This document shows, piece after piece, positions 54,882-63,579 of a DNA stretch of 64,000 nucleotides. The stretch is from Hallella colorans. GTDB taxonomy: Bacteria > Bacteroidota > Bacteroidia > Bacteroidales > Bacteroidaceae. The position numbers were made by a program, and so were the translations under genes. Location: positions 62,001-126,000 of the forward strand of contig NZ_QENY01000006.1 of NCBI RefSeq assembly GCF_003096815.1, read 5' to 3'. Numbering within the stretch: position 1 is the stretch's first letter; each line of letters starts with the position of its first letter. The notes below the pieces were generated by a model. That model saw only the letters and a program-made list of their open reading frames with translations, did not search any database and was not told the origin of the DNA.

Positions 54882-55826
54882 ATGCAAAAAAAGTTTAGTC
54901 TGGCAGCATTAGCCTTTCTCGCTTTACCTATCTCTCACGCAGGTGCGACCCCCACACATGGGTCGCTGCCTGTTGGAGAAGACACGATCATCGTGGATCG
55001 AAACGAGCTGATAGACGTGCTTAGAGGCGTAGCGGCCAGCGAAATGAGAAGATGGCATAGGCCTGCCACAAGCTCTTTGCAATATGAAAGAGCCAAAGGC
55101 TACCGGCCTTATCAACAAGGCGAGACCATGCCAGTTTACAACACCGTCTCAAAACAAGTGGAGTATATTCCAGTTTATGTGCCGCGATATACAAGGCAAC
55201 AACCTTACCTTCCATACGAGTCGGTACAAAATTCGCTATCAAAAAGTGCTAAAGACAACGAGTCCAAGCAGACAGAACGTCTCCAAAAGCAAATAGATGA
55301 GCTGCAAAAGCAGATAGAGACACTTGGCAAGACCGTACAAGATCCAGCCATCAAACAACAAATGAGCTCTTTGGCAGACCGTCTCAACACGATCCGTGCC
55401 GAAAAAGACACAGTTGCCATATCCAATACTCTTGCGGAAAACGAGTCGGCAAATGCAATTGAGCAGCCATCAGACGAGTCTGCACAGGTATCAAAAACAG
55501 TACTTTTCGACACCAATATACGACAAGTGTTTTTTGAGATCTCGTCCAATCAGCTCACTAATGAGGCAACACGGACTCTCAAGACAGTGGCTGGTATGTT
55601 GAAAGAAAATAGAAATTTGAAAGTTGAGTTGACAGGTTTTTCAAGCAAGGACGGCCCCAAGGCTTTCAATCGAAACCTTGCCATGCGGCGCATGAAAAGC
55701 GTCAAGGACTTTCTGCTCCACAACGGAGTTAAGGCTCACCAGATTAGCACAATGTCATACGGCATAGACAAAAAATCTGACATGAGCACTTACGCACGCA
55801 GAGTAGAGCTCTGCATCTCATTGTAA
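54882..55826 (+). CDS. OmpA-family peptidoglycan-binding protein
   Basis: A 314-residue secreted protein (signal ends near SHAGA). The middle has a predicted coiled coil (ERLQKQIDELQKQIETLGKTV) at about 130-175. The C-terminal OmpA domain at about 205-314 shows FFEISSNQLTNEATRTL, VELTGFSSKDGPKAFNRNLA and the DAP-contacting MRRMKSV region. There is no barrel, so the barrel is presumably supplied by the preceding gene, with which it shares an operon and a terminator. Confidence 0.87.
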   Translation: MQKKFSLAALAFLALPISHAGATPTHGSLPVGEDTIIVDRNELIDVLRGVAASEMRRWHRPATSSLQYERAKGYRPYQQGETMPVYNTVSKQVEYIPVYVPRYTRQQPYLPYESVQNSLSKSAKDNESKQTERLQKQIDELQKQIETLGKTVQDPAIKQQMSSLADRLNTIRAEKDTVAISNTLAENESANAIEQPSDESAQVSKTVLFDTNIRQVFFEISSNQLTNEATRTLKTVAGMLKENRNLKVELTGFSSKDGPKAFNRNLAMRRMKSVKDFLLHNGVKAHQISTMSYGIDKKSDMSTYARRVELCISL

Positions 55827-55846
55827 GAAATACATTACCTATTATA

Positions 55847-55920
55847 AAATGCCACTTGTGGTGTTTTCAATCATGCCTCCATAGAGACAACTTTGAAAAC
55901 CACACAAGTGGCATTTTTTT
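55847..55920 (+). terminator. Intrinsic terminator of the outer-membrane operon
   Basis: ATGCCACTTGTG and CACAAGTGGCAT, extended by GTTTTCA/TGAAAAC, form a long stem followed by seven T. Confidence 0.85.
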
Positions 55921-55986
55921 AACAAGACCTATTCAAAAAAAACTTAATTGTAGGTCTTGGAAGACAAAACGTCATTTAATATCGGT

Positions 55987-56823
55987 TTATTCAGAAGCCG
56001 TTTCCTCGTCTTTTTTCTTCGTGCGGCGAGTGGTGCGCTTGCGTTTAGGTTTCTCCGCCACCGCGGTCTCGGTCTTCACACCCGCGAGTTCCGGGTCTAT
56101 CAATATACGTCCGCAATATTCGCACACAATAATTTTCTTGTGCATCTTGATGTCAAGTTGGCGCTGTGGCGGTATCTTGTTGAAGCAACCGCCGCACGCG
56201 TCACGCTGCACGTACACCAAGCCCAACCCATTGCGGGCTCCCTTGCGTATGCGCTTGAAGCTATCCAGCAACCGAGGCTCTATCTTTGTCTCCAATTTCT
56301 TAGCCTCTTCTTTCAGCTTTTCCTCTTCCTCGCGCGTCTCTTGCATGATCTCGGACAGTTCATCTCGCTTGTGATCCAAGTCTTCCTGACGCTCGCTTAT
56401 CACGGTCTGCGTCTTGGCAAGGTCTTCCTTGCGCTCTTCCACCTTGGTCATGGCCTCCTTGATTTTCTTGTTGCACAACTCTATCTCGAGTGTCAAGAAC
56501 TCTATTTCCTTGCAGAGGGTGTCATACTCACGGTTGTTTCTCACCTCCTCCAGCTGCCCCTTGTAGCGATCCACGTTCATTTGCGCCGTCTCTATCTCGT
56601 TGCGTTTCTGGGCGATGGCAGAGCGAAAGTCTTCTATCTCTGTCTCTATTTTGCCTTGGCGCGTGCCAAGGCCTTCAAGCTCGTCCTCAAGATCTTGCAC
56701 CTCCAAGGGCAACTCTCCGCGCAAGGCGCGTTTTTCGTCTATAGCCGACAGTGTGGTCTGCAATTGATAAAGGGTGGACAATTTCTCTTCGACAGACAAG
56801 TCTGTAGGGTCTTTTTTAGCCAT
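55987..56823 (-). CDS. Coiled-coil protein with C4 zinc-ribbon domain
   Basis: A 278-residue cytoplasmic protein. Residues about 8-180 are a long coiled coil (EEKLSTLYQLQTTLSAIDEK onward). The zinc ribbon at about 205-245 has ACGGCFNK and CEYCGRIL (two CxxC pairs). The tail is basic (KPKRKRTTRRTKKK). It matches the C4-type zinc-ribbon family thought to bind nucleic acid or ribosomes; the role is unknown. Start at 56823 is the family N-terminus. It is co-transcribed with the Nif3 gene 23 bases upstream, a pairing common in bacteria. Confidence 0.87.
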   Translation of the reverse strand: MAKKDPTDLSVEEKLSTLYQLQTTLSAIDEKRALRGELPLEVQDLEDELEGLGTRQGKIETEIEDFRSAIAQKRNEIETAQMNVDRYKGQLEEVRNNREYDTLCKEIEFLTLEIELCNKKIKEAMTKVEERKEDLAKTQTVISERQEDLDHKRDELSEIMQETREEEEKLKEEAKKLETKIEPRLLDSFKRIRKGARNGLGLVYVQRDACGGCFNKIPPQRQLDIKMHKKIIVCEYCGRILIDPELAGVKTETAVAEKPKRKRTTRRTKKKDEETASE

Positions 56824-56846
56824 AATATAATAAGTGTATTTAAATT

Positions 56847-57668
56847 TTACAAATAAATTATCGGGTTTGTGTTCGTCTTCGCCATGTGGCATGATACGCC
56901 GGGGCACGCGTTTTGAACAATGTCACGAAACACCTCGTTAGTGTATTGTTCGCTCTGGTAGTGCCCCATCACAGCTATCTGTATTTGCTGCTCGTGACCG
57001 AAATAGTCATGATAGCCCATCTCCCCGGTCACGAAAGCGTCCGCTCCCTCGCCTATAGCCTCACCTAACAGGAAAGAGCCGGCGCCACCACAGATAGCCA
57101 CCTTCCTTATCTCACGTCTCAACAGCTGGTTGGCCATCAGGCATTCCACGTCAAACACCCGCTTTAGCATAGTGACAAAGTCATCGGCCGCCATGGGCTT
57201 GGCAAACTCGCCTATCACGCCATCGCCGCCTCTCACTATGACGGACCTGTCTCTATCGTCATCGCCTGGAACGGGAACCTCTCGCTGCTTCCCAAAGAAG
57301 CGCAGGTTCTCAAGCCCCATCTTCTCCGCGATCTTGCAGTTCACGCCCCCCCACGCACTGTCCATGTTGGTGTGCATGGACACGATGACCACGTCGTTTT
57401 TTATCGCCTTGATTACCGTGCGCTGCACATAGTCAGCGCCACATACGCAAGACAACTTGCGAAATATAAGCGGATGGTGCGACACTATAAGGTTGCACCC
57501 CAAGCGAACAGCCTCATCCACGATTTGCTCCGTGACGTCAAGACACAACAAAGCCCCTGACACTTCCGCCTCTGTCAATCCAACCTGCAGGCCGGCATTG
57601 TCAAAATCAGCTTGCAGGGGCAGAGGCGCAAATCGCTCAAGGGCGCTCACCACTTCTTTTATTTTCAC
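56847..57668 (-). CDS. Nif3-like dinuclear metal-centre protein (YbgI type)
   Basis: A 273-residue protein starting at a GTG (57668): VKIKEVVSALERFAPLPLQADFDNAGLQVG is the normal family opening, split here as VKIKEVVSALERF and DFDNAGLQVG. Metal-ligand motifs are SHHPLIF, VSMHTNMDSAWGGVN and GHYQSEQYTNE. It lacks the PII-like insert of long Nif3 proteins. A promoter element (TACCTTTG, 57698-57691) lies 23 bases upstream of this GTG and downstream of an in-frame ATG at 57806, which decides the start. Likely a GTP cyclohydrolase-like or metal-dependent hydrolase; substrate unknown. Confidence 0.88.
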   Translation of the reverse strand: MKIKEVVSALERFAPLPLQADFDNAGLQVGLTEAEVSGALLCLDVTEQIVDEAVRLGCNLIVSHHPLIFRKLSCVCGADYVQRTVIKAIKNDVVIVSMHTNMDSAWGGVNCKIAEKMGLENLRFFGKQREVPVPGDDDRDRSVIVRGGDGVIGEFAKPMAADDFVTMLKRVFDVECLMANQLLRREIRKVAICGGAGSFLLGEAIGEGADAFVTGEMGYHDYFGHEQQIQIAVMGHYQSEQYTNEVFRDIVQNACPGVSCHMAKTNTNPIIYL

Positions 57669-57690
57669 GTTTACAATACGTTTTAGGGTA

Positions 57691-57698
57691 CAAAGGTA
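57691..57698 (-). promoter_or_regulatory. -7 promoter element for the Nif3/zinc-ribbon operon
   Basis: TACCTTTG on the minus strand, 23 bases before the GTG start at 57668. Confidence 0.6.
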
Positions 57699-57991
57699 GC
57701 CATTTTCATAGATACTGACAACGAACGGCTGCCCAGTTTTAGTTAGTTTAACAAATTCGCGCGCTTGGGTGCATTCGTAGCCCACCCTCGCTTCATACCG
57801 CCACATGCCGTCTCACCGCTTTTGGCCGTTTTGCCTTGCGACAGTTTTTGCTTAGCCATCATTTTAGAAGTCACATGTGATTGTATGCGCCAAGGTAGCG
57901 CGAAAAACTCGCACGCCCGACAAAACGGCCATTGAAAACATGCATTGACAGAACCCGACACATCGGCGAAACCATTCGCCGCGCATGGCAT

Positions 57992-58376
57992 TTTGTCAAT
58001 AATATATCACAAAAATCGGTACCTGCAAACACGCCCTTCCAGATTGTCCGCACGGCACATTTAAGCGATTTTTCATGGTTAACGACAGCGCCGTCCGTTT
58101 GCCATAGCCCGTTCAGGGCCTAATAGGCACGCGATTAGATAACAGACGCAACGCGAGAAGCATCAAACGGCATCGCCATTAAAGCCTAAACGCCACGCCA
58201 TTAGTGTCTTATCACGCCATCATAACAAAGCCGTCACGACACATTCCGCGAGAAAATGGCGCAAGAGGTTAATCATCAACCACTTGTCAAACTGTCAAAA
58301 TACGGGCGTATTTGCGGGCGGTGCCCCACTCGCTCGCAAATACGCCAAATACAAAAAGGCTTTTGTATATTTTTTT
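57992..58376. repeat. Dispersed intergenic element, copy 2
   Basis: Left block 57992-58032 and right block with arms GCGTATTTGCG (58306) and GCAAATACGCC (58336), GGCTTTTGT (58358) and a T-rich tract, at the same spacings as copy 1 (28250-28636). Inside it, inverted, lie GCGATTAGATAACAG and CCTAAACGCCACGCC, relatives of the short repeats at 7.7 and 45.3 kb. Confidence 0.65.
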
Positions 58377-58392
58377 CCATGCTGATATAAGC

Positions 58393-58500
58393 ATGACCGA
58401 AAGAAAGCAACCATCTGTATTTTGTGGCAAATCTTTAAAACGGTGGGTAAAACGTGCAGGCATTAATAAACACATTAGTTGGCATTGTGGCCGTCATTAG
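58393..58500 (+). pseudogene. Tyrosine recombinase (integrase) fragment
   Basis: The frame ending KRWVKRAGINKHISWHCGRH then TAG matches the box II region of phage-type integrases, including the HxxRH catalytic motif. The rest of the gene on both sides is missing. The stop falls exactly where the RhuM-like sequence begins, suggesting a deletion junction between two mobile-element genes. Confidence 0.6.
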
Positions 58501-59438
58501 ACCAAATGGCAATCTTATTTGGACGTGACAAATCTACCATTTCACGACATATTAAGAATATATTTGAGGAAGGAGAATTGCAAGATCCTTCAGTTGTTGC
58601 AAATTATGCAACAACTGCAACGGATGGAAAAACTTATCAGGTGGATTATTACAACCTTGACGTAATCATCTCGGCAGGCTATCGGGTGAAGTCGCGGCAA
58701 GGCACACAGTTCCGCATTTGGGCTACCCAGCGGCTAAGAGAATATATCATCAAAGGCTTTGCGCTGAACGATGAGCGATTCAAGACGGGGTCTTCCTATA
58801 ATTATTTCAAGGAACTCTTAGACCGCATTCGTGAGATACGTCTTTCTGAGAAAGTATTTTATCAGCAGATAAAGGATATATACGCAACAAGTATCGACTA
58901 TAATCCATCGGCTGAGATAACATTGGCTTTCTTTAAGGAAGTACAGAACAAACTGCTCTGGGCTGTCAGCGGGAAGACAGCCGCAGAACTCATGTACTAT
59001 CGCGCCAATGCCTCATTGCCAATGATGGGACTTACTTCCACGGAAAAAGAAGGAAAAGTTACCAAGAATGATGTCTTGATAGGTAAAAACTACCTGAATG
59101 AGAAAGAGATTGGTCAATTAAAACTTATAGTGGAACAGTTTCTTGCCTATGCTGAGGCGCAGGCATTAGCCGAAAAACCAATGTACATGAGCGACTGGGT
59201 GCAGAAACTTCGACTTGTACTCACCATGAACGAGAAGAATATTCTTGAGCATGCTAGCACCATTTCTCACGAAGCGGCAGTTGCCAAGGCTACAAAAGAA
59301 TATATTGCCTACAAAGAACAACAACGGAAAATTGAACATCTTGAAAGTATTAAGCAGCTCGACCAAGACCTGAAGCGTATCGCACCACGAAAGCACAATA
59401 AAAAAAAGAAAGACAACGAAGAGAATAATCAATACTAG
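58479..59438 (+). CDS. RhuM-family (virulence RhuM) protein, 5' truncated
   Basis: About 319 codons matching RhuM: a helix-turn-helix (LDQMAILFGRDKSTISRHI), VDYYNLDVIISAGYRV, FRIWATQRLREYIIKGF and the long helical C-terminus. Intact members begin about 25-30 residues earlier. Here a TAG lies just upstream of the TTG at 58479, and the preceding sequence is the integrase fragment. The first ATG is at 58506, inside the helix-turn-helix. The protein may be dead or start there. RhuM genes usually accompany mobile elements or restriction islands. Confidence 0.72.
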   Translation: MALWPSLDQMAILFGRDKSTISRHIKNIFEEGELQDPSVVANYATTATDGKTYQVDYYNLDVIISAGYRVKSRQGTQFRIWATQRLREYIIKGFALNDERFKTGSSYNYFKELLDRIREIRLSEKVFYQQIKDIYATSIDYNPSAEITLAFFKEVQNKLLWAVSGKTAAELMYYRANASLPMMGLTSTEKEGKVTKNDVLIGKNYLNEKEIGQLKLIVEQFLAYAEAQALAEKPMYMSDWVQKLRLVLTMNEKNILEHASTISHEAAVAKATKEYIAYKEQQRKIEHLESIKQLDQDLKRIAPRKHNKKKKDNEENNQY

Positions 59439-59563
59439 TCTCTATGCGCTTAAAGCAGCCTTTAAGTTATCATTATAATCCCCACTATGACTTTAGGGAG
59501 TAGTCACCGCAACTGTGTCAAGCTGTTTTCCGTTAGGCCTTAACCTCAATAGACAATAAACAC

Positions 59564-60895
59564 TTAACCTTGATTGGTTGAATCGCTTTTACCAAACTGG
59601 TCGTCTATTCGCATAAACGCAGCCAAGACATACATCAACGAGCACAGCAACAACGTGAACACGAAAAACTGCCGATAACCAAAAAACTCTTGCAGCGCGC
59701 CCGCCACGATGCCAGGCAGCATCATGGATAGAAACATCAGGGCCGACGCCATGGCGTAATGGCTCGTCTTGTACGCTCCCCTACTGTAATATATAAGGTA
59801 CAACATGTAGGCGGTGAGTCCAAAACCATAACCAAACTGCTCGACAAACACGCATGCGTTGATAATTATCAAGCTCGATGGCAGAGCATAACTGAGATAC
59901 ACGTATACGATTTCCGGCAACGTGAAAGCCACAACCATAGGCCACAACCATCTTTTCAGACCGTCCCTGCTGGCCAGCCAGCCACCCAAAATGCCGCCAA
60001 AAGCTATGCCGATAATACCTACCGTGCCTTGCACCAAGCCATATTCTTGCGGCGACAATCCCAACCCGCCATTGTGTGCGGCATCAATAAGAAAAAGCTC
60101 TGAGACCTTGGACAAAAGCCCCTCTGGCATGCGGAAGAGCATGATGAACATAACGGCGAAAACCACATGGCCCTTAGTGAAAAAGGTTTGAAATGTCTCT
60201 AAAAAGCCACGCCATATCGTTCGAGCGTCGACATATTGATGGGTGACATCTTCTTTGGCATACGGCAAGGCGTAATTATGCCACAGCCACAGTGCCAAAA
60301 AGATGCCAGCCACGCCATAAAACAACAGGCTCCACGAATAGGATATGCTGTTTCGGAACACTACCTGCAAGTTGCCAGCCAACATGATGAGTATGCCTTG
60401 ACCGAATATTGTCGCAAAACGGTCAAATAGGGTGCGCACACCCATGAACTCCGCCTGCTGGTGGGGGTTGAGACCAAGCATGTAGAAACCATCGGCTGCC
60501 ACGCAATGGCTCGCCCCCGCAAAAGCCATAACCCAAAAGAAAAACAGCGTGCCTTGCAGCCACAGTGCCGTGGGGATGGTGAAGGCAACTCCGCCGAGCG
60601 CCGCGCCAACAAGCACCTCCATGGCCAATACCCACCAACGCTTGGTCTTAACCAAGTCTATGAATGGACTCCAAATGGGTTTGAGTACCCAGGGCAAATA
60701 AAACCAAGAGGTGTAGAAAGTGATGGCAGAGTTGCTCAAGCCCATTTGCTTGTAGAAAATTACAGATATGGCCATCACCGCCACGGCTGGCAGGCTGTCG
60801 GCAAAGGAGAGAGACGGTACCCAAAGCCAGGGTTTGCGAGTGAAACTGCCATTGCCTTGGTTATTGGAGGGGGTATGTTGTCGGTTGTCGTACAT
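59564..60895 (-). CDS. AmpG-like MFS permease
   Basis: A 443-residue transporter with about 12 membrane helices. The N-terminal half shows WVLKPIWSPFIDLVKTKRWW, the conserved loop of AmpG-type muropeptide permeases, and the remaining helices follow. It should import anhydro-muropeptides or related sugars. The start at 60895 (MYDNRQHTPSNN) is preferred; a frame from 61042 overlaps the SpoIID gene. It follows that gene by 44 bases on the same strand, and the pair suggests peptidoglycan recycling. Confidence 0.85.
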   Translation of the reverse strand: MYDNRQHTPSNNQGNGSFTRKPWLWVPSLSFADSLPAVAVMAISVIFYKQMGLSNSAITFYTSWFYLPWVLKPIWSPFIDLVKTKRWWVLAMEVLVGAALGGVAFTIPTALWLQGTLFFFWVMAFAGASHCVAADGFYMLGLNPHQQAEFMGVRTLFDRFATIFGQGILIMLAGNLQVVFRNSISYSWSLLFYGVAGIFLALWLWHNYALPYAKEDVTHQYVDARTIWRGFLETFQTFFTKGHVVFAVMFIMLFRMPEGLLSKVSELFLIDAAHNGGLGLSPQEYGLVQGTVGIIGIAFGGILGGWLASRDGLKRWLWPMVVAFTLPEIVYVYLSYALPSSLIIINACVFVEQFGYGFGLTAYMLYLIYYSRGAYKTSHYAMASALMFLSMMLPGIVAGALQEFFGYRQFFVFTLLLCSLMYVLAAFMRIDDQFGKSDSTNQG

Positions 60896-60939
60896 CGAAC
60901 GATGGTTTGGGGTGTAACATGTAAAAGGGCTATAGGCTC

Positions 60940-62313
60940 TTATTCGTAGAGCTGTGACACGCTGGCCCCGGGATAGTAGTGAGCCAATATTTGAAGGTAC
61001 GAGAACCCTCGCTCCCCCATCATGGCGGCACCTATTTGACACAAGCCCACGCCATGCCCCCAGCCGGCCCCGATAAGCTCAAAGGCTACTGGCGCGCCAT
61101 TGAGCGAGCCACGCTTGTCCACCACAAAGGCCGAACTGTAGAGATGGCTCTCGCTCAACGCCCTGCGTATCTCAAGCTCCTTGCCAATGACAATAGATCC
61201 GAGGGTGCCCACTATCCGCAACTTGTAGATACGGCCACTCTTGCCACGCTCCAAAGGCACAAGGTCGACAATTTGCCCCAATCGAGCGCCGAGCTTGCGA
61301 TCGACGATATCACTGAGCTGCCGCTGGGTATAGACAACGCGCCAACGATAAAAGTCGGTGGTTTTTTGGTCATAATTGTTGAGAACCTGCGACAAGACAC
61401 GAGCGTCGCGCGTGTTGCAATAGGCCGGCGGTGCGTTGCGAATCCACGCATCGGCGTTGGCTTCTACCGTGAGGTCCGGGAACGCGCTGGGCGTGGGCGA
61501 GTCTGCGAGAGCTTTGAGATAACCCTTGGGCGTGTTGGCCCAGCAATACTGAAACTCTTCCACCACTCCACCACAACATTTGGAAAAGCGCGCGTCGCAG
61601 ATGGACGCACCATCCGTGAGCGCCTGCCCCCGGGTGGCCTCCACTGCTTGGGCCACGTGTGGCGAGGTGGCCTTGGTGATGCCTTGATAGCGCTGACAAT
61701 GGTCGTCGGCACACACGTCGAACAACTCGTGATCCTCGCGGTCGTACCAACGAACGATCTCTTGGTTGGTCTGCATCAGTTCGGCAGAGCGCGCTTGGCA
61801 ACGAGTCTTGCCGCGACCGAAAATCTGCGCCAACAGCCACGACCGTGAGATGACGGCGTGAGCCTTGAGCAATTCCAGGCTCGACGTGGCGCTCATCTCG
61901 CTGGAGATGACACTTTGGAGATACCGCTCCACCGGCAAATGATTGATGGCTTGTATCTGCCCATCCGCGCAAACAAGGCGCAAGGCTCCCAAAAACGTTT
62001 GCGTCTCCTTGCGCTCCCAATGAAAATGCAGACCGATAGTGACGTCACGCAACGAGAAACTGGCATCGGGCGAAGTGGGCGAAAACATAAGCTCGGTATA
62101 AGAATGGCCTCTCCAAAAAATGGCATCGCCGACATACTCAGCCATCTCGTCGCCACTTACGACACGACCATCTACCTCGAATGGCGCATTGAGCGAAAAG
62201 ACTATCTTGCGCCCACTGACAATGCCCACAGTGACCTGTGGCTCACCTTGGGGTGTTAACGGGCTGTAAATGACAGCCGTGGGTCGCGATTGTGGTTTGT
62301 CTTGATGATCCAT
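60940..62313 (-). CDS. SpoIID/LytB-domain protein
   Basis: A 457-residue protein with the SpoIID domain (YLQSVISSEMSATSSLELLKAHAVISRSWLL with the catalytic-type Glu in SSEM, and GWGHGVGLCQIGA near the C-terminus), here cited in parts. SpoIID proteins cut or modify peptidoglycan lacking stem peptides. No signal peptide is visible from the start at 62313, which is odd for a wall enzyme; an in-frame ATG at 62340 does not add one. A -7 element TACCTTTG lies at 62438-62431, giving a leader of about 115 bases. It is followed by the AmpG-like gene. Confidence 0.85.
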   Translation of the reverse strand: MDHQDKPQSRPTAVIYSPLTPQGEPQVTVGIVSGRKIVFSLNAPFEVDGRVVSGDEMAEYVGDAIFWRGHSYTELMFSPTSPDASFSLRDVTIGLHFHWERKETQTFLGALRLVCADGQIQAINHLPVERYLQSVISSEMSATSSLELLKAHAVISRSWLLAQIFGRGKTRCQARSAELMQTNQEIVRWYDREDHELFDVCADDHCQRYQGITKATSPHVAQAVEATRGQALTDGASICDARFSKCCGGVVEEFQYCWANTPKGYLKALADSPTPSAFPDLTVEANADAWIRNAPPAYCNTRDARVLSQVLNNYDQKTTDFYRWRVVYTQRQLSDIVDRKLGARLGQIVDLVPLERGKSGRIYKLRIVGTLGSIVIGKELEIRRALSESHLYSSAFVVDKRGSLNGAPVAFELIGAGWGHGVGLCQIGAAMMGERGFSYLQILAHYYPGASVSQLYE

Positions 62314-62430
62314 GTGATGTTTCTTAATAATGGCATGCACCGCACCTCAGCAAGGGCACGCAATGACAAAGTGACGCCAAGATGGCAAGCGTGCCGTTAC
62401 GAGATGGGACAGGCGTGGCGAAAGTATATG

Positions 62431-62438
62431 CAAAGGTA
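62431..62438 (-). promoter_or_regulatory. -7 promoter element for the SpoIID-AmpG operon
   Basis: TACCTTTG on the minus strand, back to back with the rlmN promoter element 45 bases away. Confidence 0.5.
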
Positions 62439-62481
62439 GCGAATTTGGGACACAATCGGCATACTTTGTTCAAAAAATTAG

Positions 62482-62489
62482 TATCTTTG
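62482..62489 (+). promoter_or_regulatory. -7 promoter element directly before rlmN
   Basis: TATCTTTG ends four bases before the rlmN ATG, so the transcript is probably leaderless. Confidence 0.55.
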
Positions 62490-62493
62490 CAGT

Positions 62494-63579
62494 ATGAATA
62501 AAAAAATTTTACTCGGCATGACCGCAGCCGAGCTTAGAGCCGCAGCAAAATCAATGGGCATGCCAGCTTTTACCGGCGACCAAATAGCTAAATGGCTCTA
62601 CGAGCGCCATGTGAGATCCATCGACGACATGACCAATATCTCGAAGGCTAACCGCCTGCGCTTGGCTGAGGAATATGAGGTGGGTTGCGCCGATCCCGTG
62701 GAGGCCCAGCGATCCAAAGACGGCACCGTGAAGTACTTGTTTCCGGTTCGTACGGTGGCTTACAAGGCTGGCGAGAACAATACGGCAACGGGACAATCCA
62801 AATTTGTGGAGACGGTCTATATTCCAGACAACGACCGCGCCACGCTGTGCATATCGTGCGAGGTGGGATGCAAGATGGATTGCCTTTTCTGCCAAACGGG
62901 CAAGCAGGGGTTCGAGGGGTATCTCCAAGCGTCTGACATCTTGAACCAAATTTACAGCCTGCCCGAGCGCGACACACTGACCAACATAGTGTTCATGGAG
63001 CAAGGTGAGCCTATGGACAACCTTGACAACGTGTTGAGAGCCACCGAGATCTTAACCGCTCCGTACGCCTATGCATGGAGCCCCAAGCGCATCACGGTGA
63101 GCACCATCGGGCTGAAAGATAAGTTGAGACGATTCCTTGACGAAAGCGATTGCCATGTGGCCATCAGCTTGCACTCGCCCCTTCACGAGCAAAGAGCGAG
63201 TCTTATGCCCATTGAGAAAAGTTCTCCAATAGAGGAAATCGTTGAGTTGCTGCGCAATTACGACTTCTCGCACCAGCGCCGCCTGTCATTTGAATATATT
63301 GTTTTTGATGGGGTGAACGACTCCATGAGCCATGCTAAGGAAATCGTTAGATTGCTCAAGGGACTGTTTTGTCGTGTCAATCTCATTAATTTTCACAAGA
63401 TACCCAACGTGGACTTGAGAGGCGCGGACCACAAAAAGATGGAGGTTTTTCGAGATTACCTCACCTCTCACGGGGTGTTCACGACCATACGGGCCAGCAG
63501 GGGGGAGGATATATACGCGGCTTGCGGAATGTTAACCACCTCCATAGAAAAAGGTAGACACACCCCAAAGCAAGCATGA
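62494..63579 (+). CDS. rlmN: 23S rRNA (adenine-2503-C2)-methyltransferase / tRNA methyltransferase RlmN
   Basis: A 361-residue radical SAM enzyme that methylates A2503 of 23S rRNA and A37 of some tRNAs. The CxxxCxxC cluster motif is in CKMDCLFCQTG; the SAM-binding GEPMDN is near residue 170, and the C-terminal AACGML carries the methyl-carrier cysteine. The start at 62494 follows a promoter element by four bases. It overlaps the next gene by four bases (ATGA). Confidence 0.95.
   Translation: MNKKILLGMTAAELRAAAKSMGMPAFTGDQIAKWLYERHVRSIDDMTNISKANRLRLAEEYEVGCADPVEAQRSKDGTVKYLFPVRTVAYKAGENNTATGQSKFVETVYIPDNDRATLCISCEVGCKMDCLFCQTGKQGFEGYLQASDILNQIYSLPERDTLTNIVFMEQGEPMDNLDNVLRATEILTAPYAYAWSPKRITVSTIGLKDKLRRFLDESDCHVAISLHSPLHEQRASLMPIEKSSPIEEIVELLRNYDFSHQRRLSFEYIVFDGVNDSMSHAKEIVRLLKGLFCRVNLINFHKIPNVDLRGADHKKMEVFRDYLTSHGVFTTIRASRGEDIYAACGMLTTSIEKGRHTPKQA

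Larger units (their letters stand above)
57669..58392. other. Intergenic region with dispersed element copy 2
   Basis: About 720 bases. It holds the Nif3 promoter (57691-57698), the element at 57992-58376, and then the integrase scar. Short frames across it are unsupported. Confidence 0.5.

Noticed and set aside
55957-56856. Plus-strand frame of about 300 codons opposite the zinc-ribbon gene
   Set aside because: It is an antisense shadow: it covers the coiled-coil gene exactly and reads as Leu-rich low complexity without motifs.
57669-57806. Earlier ATG start for the Nif3 protein
   Set aside because: The promoter element at 57691-57698 lies inside this extension, and the family N-terminus begins at the GTG at 57668.
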